A DNA stretch of 64,000 bases, from the NCBI GenBank assembly GCA_013180625.2, contig SNVD02011526.1, forward strand, positions 46,166-110,165, given 5' to 3'. The translations under genes were made by a program, and so were the position numbers. This DNA is from Boswellia sacra (taxonomy: Eukaryota > Streptophyta > Magnoliopsida > Sapindales > Burseraceae). Below, in pieces: positions 41,196-51,901 of this stretch. The first letter of the stretch is position 1. Each line of letters starts with the position of its first letter. The notes under the pieces were generated by a model, which had not been told where the DNA came from, searched no databases, and was given only the letters and a program-made list of their open reading frames with translations.

Positions 41196-41612
41196 TGGTA
41201 TGATTCTGATTTTTCACTAAAACACACACAAAATCTTGACAGAATTTGAAAATTTAGAAATGAAAATTAGAACTATGAGTATGTAGATTTAGGAGAATTA
41301 GGTTGAACGTATAGCTGTTTGGCAGTGTTTCGAGAGCCCTGCCTCTCTCCAAGAGATTTTCTCTCTTTCAAAAGTTTGTTAGGAATCTTCTCTCCCTCTT
41401 CTCTCTCTTTCTTTTCTTATTTATACTCTAACTAACTTCTCCAGCTCAGCTTAACAGCTCAGCACAAAAATAACAAAAAAAACATAACAGAAAATAAAAG
41501 GAAGTCATCATTCCTTGCTAACTACCCAGCTTCACCAATTTCCCCTGTTTCTTCCATGCTTTACTGTCTGCTATGTCGCCTAGCATATGTGAATCTAATG
41601 GGAGGTCTATCA
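41196..41612 (-). repeat. Gypsy-1 5' LTR
   Basis: 417 bases, TG...CA on the minus strand, about 98 percent like the other LTR by eye. It contains pyrimidine/purine tracts (TCTCTC) and a TATAAATAAG motif near 41419-41428 on the minus strand, a likely TATA box. Confidence 0.93.
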
Positions 41613-41617
41613 GAGTA

Positions 41618-42438
41618 AAGAAGGTATCATTTTATCTCAGAGAAAGTATGTGCAAGACTTACTTGATGAGACAGGTATGTTAGGATCTAAGCCAATAGAG
41701 ACTCTTATGGATCCTAATGTAATATTGGATGGTGACAGCAGTCCAGATTTTGAAGATAAGAAAAGATATAGAAGTCTTGTGGGAAAGTTGATTTATCTTA
41801 CTGTCACTAGACCTGATATTACTTTTGCAGTGGGAGCAGTTAATCAGTATATGCAAAATCCGAAGAAGATCCATTGGGAGGCGGTATATAGAATTCTACG
41901 ATATCTAAAACAGTTTATTGGTAAAGGAATTCTTTACAAGAAAGGTAAAGAGTTGGACATTGTTGGGTATTCTGATGCTGATTGGGCTGGATCCAAAACT
42001 GATAGGAAGTCCATAAGTGGATATTGTACCTTCTTGGGAGGCAATCTAGTGACTTAGAGAAGTAAGAAACAAAATGTAGTTGTGAGATCTAATGCAGAGG
42101 CAGAGTATCGTGCTATGGCTCATACAATATGTGAGATTATGTGGGTCAAGAATTTCTTAACTGAGATTGGAATTGATTTAAAAAAGCCATCAAAAATGTT
42201 TTGTGATAATATGGCTGCAACATATATTGCTAGCAATCCAGTTTTTCATGAAAGAACTAAACACATCGAAGTAGATTGTCACTTTATTCGTGTGGCTGTA
42301 ATGAGTGGAGAGATTATCACTCCTTATGTTAAGTCTGAAGACCAAATTGGAAATCTTTTTACCAAGGCAATTCATAAAAGAATTTTTCTTCATCTATGTT
42401 CCAAGTTGGGCATCGAGAATATTTATACTCCAACTTGA
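41618..42438 (+). pseudogene. Copia-3 pol, RT end and RNase H
   Basis: Resumes after Gypsy-1 with KYVQDLLDETGMLGSKPIET, then GKLIYLTVTRPDITFAVGAV, SDADWAGSKTDRKSISGYCT. A TAG replaces the Trp of the VTWRSKKQ motif near 42055, then RSNAEAEYRAMAHTICEIMW, MFCDNMAATYIASNPVFHER and TKHIEVDCHFIR. Confidence 0.9.
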
Positions 42439-42445
42439 GGGGAAG

Positions 42446-42617
42446 TGTTAAATTTCTGTATAGGAATTTAGGATTGTGTTCCTATTATATACATATTTGA
42501 TTCTCTCTTTTCTATTTTATTTCCCCTTATTGTACTATATATATGTACACCTATTTACAATGAATACACATAAAAATATTTTTCCTACATTTGTTTCTAC
42601 CTCTCTCTCTCTCTACA
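42446..42617 (+). repeat. Copia-3 3' LTR
   Basis: 172 bases, preceded by TTGAGGGGAAG (polypurine tract). Confidence 0.92.
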
Positions 42618-44622
42618 ATAGGTAACAGGGGAAGGGTAAGTGTACAATGAAGGTGGACTTAAAAAAAGCATATGATTAAAAAAAGCATATGATTCTTTAA
42701 GTTGGGATTTTTTTGGAGGAAATGCTGTTAGCTTTGAGATTTCCAATGAGATTGGTTGAATTGATTATGGTGTGTGTGAGATCACCCATGTTCTCTTTGT
42801 CTATTAATGGTGCTTTGGAGGGTTTTTTTAGTAGCTCTGGAGGTGTGCGACAAGGGCATCCCATATCTCTTTCTCTGTTTGTTATTGCAATGGAATATTT
42901 GTCAAGATGCTTTAACAAGGTTTGTGGGGAAGGTTTCACTTATCATGTGGGCTGTGAAAACCTTAGGTTGAGTCATTTATGTTTTGCTGATGATTTGTTT
43001 ATCTTCTGTAATGGGGATGTAGGGTCTGTTGTTAAGATTAAAGGAGGACTTGATATATTTTTTAGCTCTTCCGGATTACAAGCAAACTTGCAGAAGAGTT
43101 GTATCTTTTTCGGTAATGTCCCTATTGAGATGAGGTTACAAATTTTACAGAAAATGGGCTTTTCGGAAGGATGTCTGCCTGTTAAATATCTTGGTGTGCC
43201 GTTGATTTCTTCAAGGCTTAAAGCTAAACATTGCAAGAGTTTGATTGAGCGTGTGTCGCAGAAGATTTCTGGATGGACTTTTAAGCATTTGTCCTATGCT
43301 GGAAGGCTAGAACTAACCAGGGCTGTTCTGATGAGTTTACATGTATACTGGTGTTCTATCTTTATTATTCCTAAAGCTGCTGTGATTCTTGAAATTGAAA
43401 AACTGTGTAGAAGCTTTCTTTAGAGGGGTGATGATCAATTGAAACGTGGCGGGCTTGTTAATTGGGATATTGTTTGTAAACCAAGGAGAGAGGGTGGGCT
43501 GGGTGTAAAAGATATTGTGGAATGGAATAGAGCTGCTATAGTAAGACGTGTGGGATTTATTGACAGCAAAAACATCTCTATGGGCAGTATGGGTGATCAA
43601 GAATAAGCTTAAGCTCTTGAATTTCTGGGGGTTGAAAAAAACCACATGATTCTAGTTGGCCATGGCATCATTTACAGAAGCTAAGAGGGGAGATTAAGTC
43701 TTTTTTTGTTTATCAGCTTGGAAATGGCACTGACTTTAATTTTTGGGATGATCCTTGGATGAATGGTAAGGCTGCTAACGATCTAGTTCCAAGAAGTTTA
43801 ATTGCTGATAGTGATATTACTAGAAGAGATAAAGTCGCGAGATTTTGGAAGAATGGTGGCTGGAGGTTACCTGATCCGATTAATAGTGAAACAGAGAGGA
43901 TTTTTGCAGTTGTTAAGGAACAATATCAACTTGGCTTTAATGAGGATTCTATTAAATGGAGACTAACAAGGAATGGGAAGTATACAGTTGCTAGTGCTTG
44001 GGAGGAAATGAGGAAGAAAAATTCGGTTGTTCCATGTAACAAACTGGTTTCGGGTCCATTACACATTCCCAGACATGCGTTTATTTGCTGGTTAGCTTTG
44101 CAGGGAAGATTACTTACTAGGGACAGGCTGTTTAGATGTTGCAGAGTGGAGTCAGATATATGTGCTTGCTGTGGGAGATGCAGTGAAACCATATCTCACT
44201 TATTTTTTGCCTGTGTGGTCAGCCAAGAAGTTTGGAGGAAAGTTACTTGGTGCCTGTCAAATTTATAGAAGAGTGTTGAGTTGGAGAAGAGAAGTGGCCT
44301 GGTTTTATAGGAAAATTAAAGGCAAAAATGTTGCCAGCAAAGTGAAAAGAGTTCATTTTCCAGCTTCTGTGTATGGCATCTGGTGGTTTAGAAATAGAGT
44401 AGTTTTTCAACAGCAACAAGCTGGTATTGATGACATGTATAGGATGATTAAAGACAGTGTGATGTTAAGATTTGCAAATAGTAGTGTTCTGCAGAATTGT
44501 AATTGGTGAAGATGTCTTTGTTTAGTTAGCTGGAAGTGTTGGTTCTGTATTCCCTGATGTCTTTGTACAGTTGTTGCTCTACTAAAGTTCATTTTGGTTG
44601 ATTTACCAAAAGAAAAAAAGAG
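42618..44622 (+). pseudogene. LINE ORF2, second half of RT, zf-RVT and 3' UTR
   Basis: After Copia-3 the frame continues CTMKVDLKKAYD, then in the 42713-43423 frame PMFSLSINGALEGFFSSSGG, VRQGHPISLSLFVIAMEYLS, LCFADDLFIFCNGD (the FADD catalytic motif) and the thumb LPVKYLGVPLISSRLKAKHC. The 43759-44268 frame has WRLTRNGKYTVASAWEEM and the zinc-binding domain FICWLALQGRLLTRDRL ... CACCGRCSETISHLFFAC. No RNase H domain follows. An A-rich tail is near 44612. Confidence 0.88.
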
Positions 44623-44815
44623 GAAAAGATACATCTTGATCAATCTGTGCCTAAAACAACTTTTTTGCACTCTCGTCAGGTTCTTTGTCTTGCTTTTCAT
44701 ATTTAAGGAATTTGTGCTCCAATGGGAGTGGCTTGCTTGTGTTAGTGAAATTTGTGTAACGAGGAAGGATTTGAATATTTCGTCCATGATGGCAACCCTG
44801 ACTACATTCCCTGCT
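44623..44815 (-). promoter_or_regulatory. Relic of an LRR-RLK upstream region, probably of copy 2
   Basis: CTTTGTCTTGCTTTTCATAT, TTAAGGAATTTGTGCTCC, GGGAGTGGCTTGCT and TTAGTGAAATTTG match 1466-1543 in order. GAATATTTCGTCCATG then matches 1754-1769, skipping the AT-rich MITE-like block at 1550-1740. In copy 1 this lies 450-750 bases upstream of the ATG. Here it follows the LINE tail directly, so the LINE probably landed inside this promoter. Confidence 0.55.
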
Positions 44816-46828
44816 TAAGTTTCATCTTACAGGCTAACCAAACCCATACATGATTTATTTCATTCATAACCTGGAGACCAAATTGCTATCATCTTTGAAC
44901 GGAAAAACACACTCATATTCGTGCAGGATTATAGTGAATCAGCTTCGATTTCTCCGCCATCTTGGATTCGGTCAATTACTTTAGTCGATCAGCTGATTCC
45001 ATTAACTGAATTTTCCACTATCATGGTCTTGCTCAAGTTCTTTAGTCAATCAGCTCTCATGAGCTTAATTCTCCGCCATCTTGGACTTGGTCAAACGAAT
45101 GATTTTTGTTTGTAAACGTGAAATTATAGCTTCTACCAAAGCATAATTTAATATCTCCATATCTCTACTGCTTCAAAATTTAAAAGCATTAATTCAAGGA
45201 ATTGATGTTACATCTTACCATCAATAGAAGCAAAAGGTAAATAAAGAGGAAAGTACCTCTTACCCTAGATGAAAAGTGATATATAAAATTGAGAGTAAGA
45301 AACTAAATAGCATACTTGCAATTTAGCTGATCCAATTGAATTCACTTTTAGAAAAAGAAATTCTGCTTTTTGAAGCTCAATAATGCACGCGTGTCCTCGT
45401 TCACTTTAAAGGGATGAACCTGTCGGTTCATTTTGTATGGTATTGACCTTGTCATGGTTCTACATGCTAGAGCCGGAGCCGCTTTATTGAGTTAATCATT
45501 TTACTTAAAAACTTAAGTTAATAGACATGACTTTTTATAATTTACAGTGGGCAGAACTTACCATTTTACGTAAAAACGGCTTCTTCAACAATTATATTTT
45601 CTTTTTAATTCATAATAAAGACTATTGGATCAAATGATTTTGATACTATATTAAATTTGTTACTTTACCTAAAAATTTAAACTAATAAGTTTTGTTCAAC
45701 ATTAATTTTATTTTTCAATACGCCTTGGCTCATCAATTAAGTTTAAATTTAGATGATAATTTATTTGATTGACAGAAGTACAGGATCCTATCTTGGTCTT
45801 TGACTCTTCATATGAAGGGTCGATTGGCTCATGGACCTGTTTAGTGATGGCTTTACAGCTCTAGTTTGCAAACATGCAAATGTTAGCTCTTCAATTGAAA
45901 CAACTCGCTTAAAGTTAGCCTACTGAAATCTGAATGTAGTGTTGGTAATTTGCTGTTCAAGATTTACAATTGATGATCATAATGATGGTACAGATAATCT
46001 TTGCTCAAATAGATGGCATTAATTAATTACCATGATCACTTTCGATTTTAAGCAATTATGCAGGTTCACATTAGTGCGACTGTCGACCAATATATGCATA
46101 GGTTATATTTAAACTTAAATTTTAGGTAAGTATTAGAAGATTTTGAACAAAAATTAAAAAAAAAATTAAAATTGTTGCAAATCGATCTGGCTTTTTAAAT
46201 CTTTCATACGATATAATTTGGCGAACTTTAGCGAAATTTGCTTAATTTAGAATAAGTTAATCAGCTTGAATTGATGGTTTGAGTTTATATTTTGAATTGT
46301 TCTCATATTGAATTTTGGTTCCGAAATAAACTTTGGGCTAAAACCTTAATCTAAGCCAGTGAACGCGATTTAGGATTCATTAGAAAACAGTTTAAGGGTT
46401 GAGGCAGAATTGAACCCCAATCCATTTTGAAGCCCAAGAGAAAAAACCCAATCCCGGGGCATCTGGCTTGGTACTGCAAATGTTTTGGGGAATCTTCTAC
46501 ATTAAGAAATGATAGATCTTTTATGCCTTTTGTGCAGGCATCATTGTTCACTTGTTTCTGTTAAAATTATGATTCACTGCGAATAAATTCTAATGGGGCC
46601 TTAATGAGCATGAAACTGTCGTAATATTGTATATAACTAGGATCCTGGCTTTGATACTAGTTTAATTTGAGTTCAGTGACACAAATAACCCAATTCTATG
46701 TCTTATTACATAAGCACTTGGCGAACTAGATATTGATCCAATTTACAAAAAGAAACTACTTAATTAAGGATAAGGATCTGGGAGAGAAGAGTTCATCATT
46801 AATACATCCCGCAGAGCATGTATGACCT
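44816..46828. other. Intergenic, no gene recognised
   Basis: AT-rich sequence. A CTCCGCCATCTTGGA...TTGGTCAA block appears twice (about 44947 and 45080), and a related CCGCCATCTTGGCCAATCAA block occurs at 50618, upstream of copy 3. This is likely worn promoter sequence of receptor copies. The 3' UTR of copy 3 must lie at the right end. Confidence 0.5.
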
Positions 46829-47793
46829 TTACGAAAACAATTGCTTGCCCTGCTTTGACTGTTGGGTGGACTCCTGAGCCGATAACATCCGAGAAACAAT
46901 GTTCATGGATGGCCTGGATCTCGGGCTGGCATCTAAGCAATTAGTTGCTAGCTTGATGATTTTTATCACCTCGTCCTGAGCTTCGGGGGGAGCTTGTGGA
47001 AGGCGTGGGTCCAAAACATCTGTCAACAGCATCTTCTCTCGGGTTGAAGGAGATAATAAAGAGGGAATGTCATCACCTGGATGCTTTCCCTTAAGCACTT
47101 CCAGTGCTAAAACGCCAAAACTATACACATCACATTTTTCTGTTACCTTCATCGTGTAAGCAAGCTCTGAAAAAAAAAAAAAAATTATCATTCATGCACT
47201 ATGCCATTGCTTAAAAATTATAAGTGAATAGCCCAATAGACAGCTATATTACCTGGTGCAGTATAACCATATGTGCCAATAAGTTCAGTCCAATTGGATG
47301 AGTCTTGCTTAAGCAGCTTAGCAGTGCCAAAATCTGAAACATGAGCCACGTATTTTTCATCCAGCAAAATATTGTTGCTTGAAATGTTTCGATGAACAAT
47401 TGGCGGTGAGCAATCATGGTGCAAGTAAGACAAAGCATGAGCCACACTCCTAACAATTTTCAGTCTCCTGAACCAATCTAATTCTTTAGATGTTTCTTCA
47501 GCACTCAAGATTGTAGCCAAGCTACCCTTTGCAAGATATTCATAAACTAAAAGCGAATGTTGTGTATTTGAACAAAACCCAAGAAGTTTCACGATGTTTG
47601 GGTGTCTGATATTTGTTAAAGCCTTTATCTCACTAAAGAACTCTTTCCTATGTGTTTCTTCACCATTAGGTAGGGGTTGGAGTTTCTTGACAGCTACCAT
47701 GCTTGTTGATTGCAGCTTGGCCTTGTAGAAACTTCCATTTCCTCCCTTCCCAATACAATACATATCATCAAAACCGTTGGTTGCTTCCATAAT
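46829..47793 (-). pseudogene. LRR-RLK copy 3, kinase part behind a nonsense codon
   Basis: Same frame as the ectodomain after the stop at 47794. It encodes IMEATNGFDDMYCIGKGG, then the kinase: the Gly loop reads GKGGNGSFYKA (copy 4 has GKGGFGSVYKA), VAVKKL keeps the lysine, the catalytic loop is HRNISSNNIL (HRD lost by GAC to AAC), DFGTAK intact. The intron is 47167-47252 (86 bases, GT-AG on the minus strand). Exon 2 encodes [20 protein letters not shown] to the stop at 46829. The frame after the nonsense codon is otherwise open, so loss is recent or the part is still transcribed. Confidence 0.9.
47167..47252 (-). other. Intron in the kinase region of LRR-RLK copy 3
   Basis: Minus strand: CCAG|GTAATATAG donor and a long T-run then CAG|AGCTTGC acceptor. 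The join gives the conserved [10 protein letters not shown]. Copy 4 has an intron at the same codon (52216-52290). Confidence 0.9.
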
Positions 47794-50031
47794 TTAATTG
47801 TACATAGTTCTCCCATCATAAGCTGAAATAGAACAAAACTTTCCATCCTCCATGTCACCTTGATCTGTTGTTTGATCTTTCCTTCTTTTCTGTAAAATGA
47901 AGTAGATTCCAAACAAAGCAAATGAAAGTAAAAGCACGGACAGAATGGGAAATAGGATAAGAAACGGTGCTTTGTGGCCCTTCCTTTTCCTCGAGACATC
48001 AACGCATGGTGGCAGTCCTTGAACATTGCCACACAATCCCTTGTTCCGCTGCAGTGCTGATATTGGAGCATCTTGAAATGCTTTGCTCTCAGGAAGAGGA
48101 CCCTGCAACTCATTGTAGGATATATCAACAAATAACAATCCGTGCATTTCTTTGAAACTATTGGGAATGAAACCAGAAAGATGATTGTAGGAGAGATTAA
48201 GCTTCTCCAAACTCTGCATATTGCTGATTTCTGATGGTATCTCCCCAGCAAGACAGTTATGACTCAAATCTAACTCTGAAAGTTGAACCAACTTCCCCAG
48301 TTGAACTGGAATTTCATGGCTGAATCGATTGTTGCTCAAATTCAAGTAAATCAGCTTGATGAAGCTTCCTAGATATCCTGGAATTGGCCGGCTCAATTTG
48401 TTTTTGGACAGGTCTAAATACTGAAGATCCGTCAGCGATCCAATTTCCGAAGGTATATCACCAGAAATTTGGTTATCACTCAAGTATAACTCAGAAAGCA
48501 AAGTCAACTTTCCCAATGCCTTTGGAATCTCCCCTACTAAATTGTTTGAAGAAAGATCTAGCCGTTGTAGCCAAGCTGCATCTCCAATCTCGGGTGGTAT
48601 GCTTCCGCCAATACTGTTATTCGCAATTAGTAGGCTGCCCAATTTTGCACACATTCCCCAGTTAGATGAAATTTCACCCTGAAATTTGTTATCACTCAGA
48701 TCTATGTAGGTCAGGTTTGGATAGACACCAAAAACTGCAGCTATATTCCCCGTCAGTCCATTCCCTTCAAGATGGACTCTGACTAAGCTTGTGCAGCTTT
48801 TCAAGCTATTCGGAATCTGACCTTTGAGGCGGTTATTACTCGCAGAGAAGTTTTGAAGTAAACCACCTTGGCAAATGTTGGGCAAGTAACCAGCAAATTG
48901 GTTTTGGTCTAGTTGCAGTATTAACAATTTCATGAGATTTCCTAATTCTTGAGGAATGGAGCCAGAAAGTTGGTTCTCACGGAGATGTAAAATTTCTAAA
49001 TCAATTAAATTACCAAAGGAAACGGGGACCGAACCATTTAGTTGGTTTTCACTCAATTCTAGATCAATGAGATGTTTCAGGTTTCCCAACTCTTCAGGAA
49101 TGGGGCCAGAAAGTTGATTTTCATAGAGATGAAGGGTCAGTTTTGTCAGACCACCTAATGATGCCGGAATAGAACCAGAAAGATTGTTTGTATGTAAACT
49201 TAGATTCTCAAGAGACTCCAAATTTCCTATTTCTTGGGGAATGGAACCAGAAAGTTGGTTTTGGAATGCAAAAAACACAGTTAGCTTTTTAAGATTTCCA
49301 AAAGTGAACGGAATTGGGCCTGTTAGACGGTTGGTATCCATGTATAGTTCAACCAAATTGATAAGATTTCCCATTTCTGGTGGAATAGAATCCGAAAGTG
49401 AATTGTTGTAGAGATATAATCTAGCCAGGTTGTTCAGATTACCTAAAGAAGAAGGAATTGGACCATCTAGATGGTTGCTGTACAAGGCAAGCTCACTAAG
49501 GCACCTTAACTGACCTATTTCGGGTGGGATTGAGCCATTTAACTGATTTTCTACCAAGTGCAGGGTCTGAAGGTTTGTGAGGAGACCGATTTCCGGTGGG
49601 ATTTTTCCAGCGAACTGATTAGTAGATAAATCAAGATAAACGAGTTTTGAGAGGTAACTGATCAAAGATGGGATGGTACCAGAGAGTGAATTTTGAGCGA
49701 GATCAACATATGCAAGATTAGGAAAAGAGGAAAATGAAAATTCATACAACGTACCGTTTAAACCGAAACTGGTAAGGTTTATTCTGTTGACTCTGCCAGC
49801 ATCGTTGCATGAAATTCCAAACCAAGTGCATGGGCTTGTGCTTGGCTTGGAAATGGTGGCATTACTAGAAGTGAGAGTCCAAGAAGCTAGCCGTGACTGC
49901 GTTTGATTGTCAAGGCTAGCTTTCCATTTGTGAAGAGCATTTGCCTCTTCAGTAGAAGCAGAAGCAAGTGTATAAAAGAAGAGAAGAAGGAAAACAGAGG
50001 AGAGTACGTTTTCTGAGGCGAATTTTTTCAT
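47794..50031 (-). CDS. LRR receptor-like protein with membrane anchor (copy 3, kinase cut off)
   Basis: 745 codons from the ATG at 50031. Signal peptide 1-26 (VFLLLFFYTLASAS), LRRNT_2 cap with C68/C75 in CTWFGISC, about 22 plant LRRs to residue 640 or so, a C-terminal cap with CGNVQGLPPC, a transmembrane helix at about 688-712 (FLILFPILSVLLLSFALFGI), a basic stop-transfer QKRRKD, and a short cytosolic tail ending DGRTMYN. The expected next residue is Glu (GAA in copy 4) but TAA is found, so translation stops before the kinase. One LRR is one residue short (LTLHLYENQ; LTLLHLHENQ in copy 4). The product, if made, is a kinase-less receptor-like protein. The ectodomain is very similar to copy 4. 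Confidence 0.92.
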   Translation of the reverse strand: MKKFASENVLSSVFLLLFFYTLASASTEEANALHKWKASLDNQTQSRLASWTLTSSNATISKPSTSPCTWFGISCNDAGRVNRINLTSFGLNGTLYEFSFSSFPNLAYVDLAQNSLSGTIPSLISYLSKLVYLDLSTNQFAGKIPPEIGLLTNLQTLHLVENQLNGSIPPEIGQLRCLSELALYSNHLDGPIPSSLGNLNNLARLYLYNNSLSDSIPPEMGNLINLVELYMDTNRLTGPIPFTFGNLKKLTVFFAFQNQLSGSIPQEIGNLESLENLSLHTNNLSGSIPASLGGLTKLTLHLYENQLSGPIPEELGNLKHLIDLELSENQLNGSVPVSFGNLIDLEILHLRENQLSGSIPQELGNLMKLLILQLDQNQFAGYLPNICQGGLLQNFSASNNRLKGQIPNSLKSCTSLVRVHLEGNGLTGNIAAVFGVYPNLTYIDLSDNKFQGEISSNWGMCAKLGSLLIANNSIGGSIPPEIGDAAWLQRLDLSSNNLVGEIPKALGKLTLLSELYLSDNQISGDIPSEIGSLTDLQYLDLSKNKLSRPIPGYLGSFIKLIYLNLSNNRFSHEIPVQLGKLVQLSELDLSHNCLAGEIPSEISNMQSLEKLNLSYNHLSGFIPNSFKEMHGLLFVDISYNELQGPLPESKAFQDAPISALQRNKGLCGNVQGLPPCVDVSRKRKGHKAPFLILFPILSVLLLSFALFGIYFILQKRRKDQTTDQGDMEDGKFCSISAYDGRTMYN

Positions 50032-50280
50032 GGTTTTTCTCTTTGTGCATTATAATGATAATTTAAGGATTCTCCCTTCATATAACAGGCAAGCTAGTGG
50101 TATTTTGGGCATTTTCGCTTGGACTCAAGTCTTCGGTCAAGTCTTCCTGTATTGATTTCAACGTCGTTATTATGAGGGAAGAAAACGAGTATTTGCTTGC
50201 CGACTCCAGAGTAGACGCGAGAGTAAATTGTACTAAAACAGTTGTTATAACTATTCTTATTAATCATAAAAATGTTTGAG
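50032..50280 (-). promoter_or_regulatory. Proximal promoter of LRR-RLK copy 3
   Basis: On the minus strand a TTATATGAAG TATA-like motif lies about 45-55 bases before the ATG. A W-box TTGACC (50135-50140) lies about 105 bases upstream. The region from 50100 to 50180 aligns with the copy 4 promoter (ATTTTCG, CAAGTCT, CGTTATT in order). Confidence 0.5.
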
Positions 50281-51901
50281 AGAAGTACCCACTCAGTTTT
50301 TTAAAATCAGAAAAATATTAATTGACACATCCTATATTAAAGGATGTTAATTTGTTTTATAAGTTTCGGATTTCTTAATTTCAACTATTAACAGCCCAAA
50401 ATGTGATATTAATTCTCTCAGTTCATGTACAAAATTCTGTATCTTGAATGATATGGATCATTACTTTTCGAGCTAAAGAATTCCTTCAGTGCCATACTCT
50501 GTTACTCAGTCAGCACTGCAATATTTCCAACTTGACTAAAGAATTTGTCGATGTCGACACTCTGGTCAAGGTCTTCGTCCCACTAGCTTGTACTCTGAGG
50601 AATTTTGGCGAATCAGCTTCCGCCATCTTGGCCAATCAATTTTTTTTTAAAACAAAATTAAATCAATTTAGATTGAATTAATTTATTTGATTTTCAAACC
50701 ATCCTGATATTCAACTATTTGACAAACCATAAAACAAACAGCTCATGAAAAGGAAGGTGATTGGTAGGTCTACACTGGAAAACTTTGCTCCTTTGACTAG
50801 ACAATTGTTCGTTCCACATCCTATTCAAGATCTTTGTCCTGAACTGACTATTATCCTCCGAATGAGTGGCTTTGATTTGTTGCGATGAGATTGCTTGAAA
50901 CAGCTTCTATGAACTTTGTAATTGCCTTGTTGGCCAATCAAATTACTCAATTTTTAACGCCATGCCTATCTTTAATTCTTTTTTATTTTTTTAATTATCT
51001 ATGTAGTGGGAGCTAATAAAAGAAATCGGTCTAAATTAATTTCCAGATTCAAAAATGGTCGTTCTATATAATTATATCAAAAGTTCAGTTAGGCTTATAA
51101 CTTATTAAACACACTCATCAACTTTCCCCGTATTTCCTTTTGGTTTCTGTGCGTACAATGATAAAGACAATTAAATTTAACCTTGAGCTTTTACCATCAT
51201 TTTTGTACTGCTCTGATTTTTTTGTAGCAATTAAAAAAAAAATGCCGTGTAAGAACTAAACAAAGGACTAAGGCTGAAGAATTGTTCTTTGTTTCATTTG
51301 GTGCTGTAAAACTTGGTTTTGGTTTTAAGTTATGAAGTTTTCCTTTTTCAATATGCAGTTATCTCTATTAATACCATAGTTTAGTTTTAGTCAGACATTT
51401 TTAGCAGAAGTAAACAGGTGACTAGTCAATCTTTATGTAGGGTACGCATAGGTGTCTTCAAAGGCTGTCCACGAAAAGTTTGTAGAATTGCTCGCGGAAA
51501 AGTGAATAAATTCTGCTATATTAAATGTCAAAATAGTCTCTCAAAACTGTTGCTTCATCTAGAAGGAAGCCACCATCATCTTCACTTTTACAAGTTTATT
51601 GGTGTAAACACACAACTTTGTATGTGTTTAACAAGTTATATATGTAGATTTTCTCAATATCAATCCTGAAATTACAATGACTAGATTTCAATGATCTAAA
51701 TATGGAACAGAATTCTGCCATTTATTTGATAAGCACTCACGAACTACTTAACAGTAAAACTAGTGACAACAAAGTACATGTGTGGATACTTGGCAGGAAA
51801 GAAATATTAATACTTCAGGCACCATATATTTTGCAGAAGCAGATGCTATTAACTCCCATTTCCTCTGCGTAATGACCTTTTTGAACGTAACTATCTGTCC
51901 T
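50281..51901. other. Intergenic between copies 3 and 4, no gene recognised
   Basis: AT-rich. Repeated weakly similar blocks (TCAAGGTCTTCGTCC near 50566, TTCAAGATCTTTGTCC near 50823) echo the TCAAGGTCTTTGTC block of the inverted repeat (2124, and 4801 on the opposite strand), so pieces of receptor upstream sequence are scattered here. Short frames such as 51418-51669 match nothing I know. The 3' end of copy 4 transcripts lies at the right edge. Confidence 0.5.

Larger units (their letters stand above)
36245..41612 (-). mobile_element. Gypsy-1: Ty3/gypsy chromovirus, Reina-like
   Basis: Two LTRs (420 and 417 bases, about eight substitutions and a few indels apart by eye), perfect target duplication GAGTA (36240-36244 and 41613-41617), 5.4 kb in all. 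Minus-strand order: gag, zinc knuckle, protease, RT, RNase H, integrase, chromodomain-like tail. This is the gypsy order, and the compact size with a short chromodomain suggests Reina. It interrupts Copia-3 in RT. A few stops and frame changes make it non-autonomous now. Confidence 0.95.
32218..42617 (+). mobile_element. Copia-3: Ty1/copia element, split by Gypsy-1
   Basis: Short LTRs (171 and 172 bases, TG...CA) bound a decayed copia element on the plus strand. The target duplication ATAGA / ATAGG agrees at 4 of 5 bases. Gag, protease, integrase and RT run to 36244. Gypsy-1 then interrupts, and the rest of RT and RNase H resumes at 41618. It lies in the LINE reverse transcriptase. Confidence 0.93.
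23920..44622 (+). mobile_element. LINE (L1-type), near full length, split by Copia-2 and Copia-3
   Basis: Plus-strand order: ORF1 (24088-25380), then ORF2 in three parts: endonuclease start (25377-25539), endonuclease end plus first half of RT (30665-32217), and RT second half plus zf-RVT (42618-44280). The 3' UTR ends in an A-rich run near 44612-44622. Copia-2 and Copia-3 explain the gaps, each with its own target duplication. The 5' limit is approximate. Numerous stops in ORF2 make it inactive. It appears to sit in the promoter of LRR-RLK copy 2. Confidence 0.85.

Noticed and set aside
51418..51669. 83-codon frame between receptor copies 3 and 4
   Set aside because: Cys/Ser-rich but with no signal peptide, no family resemblance and no supporting context.
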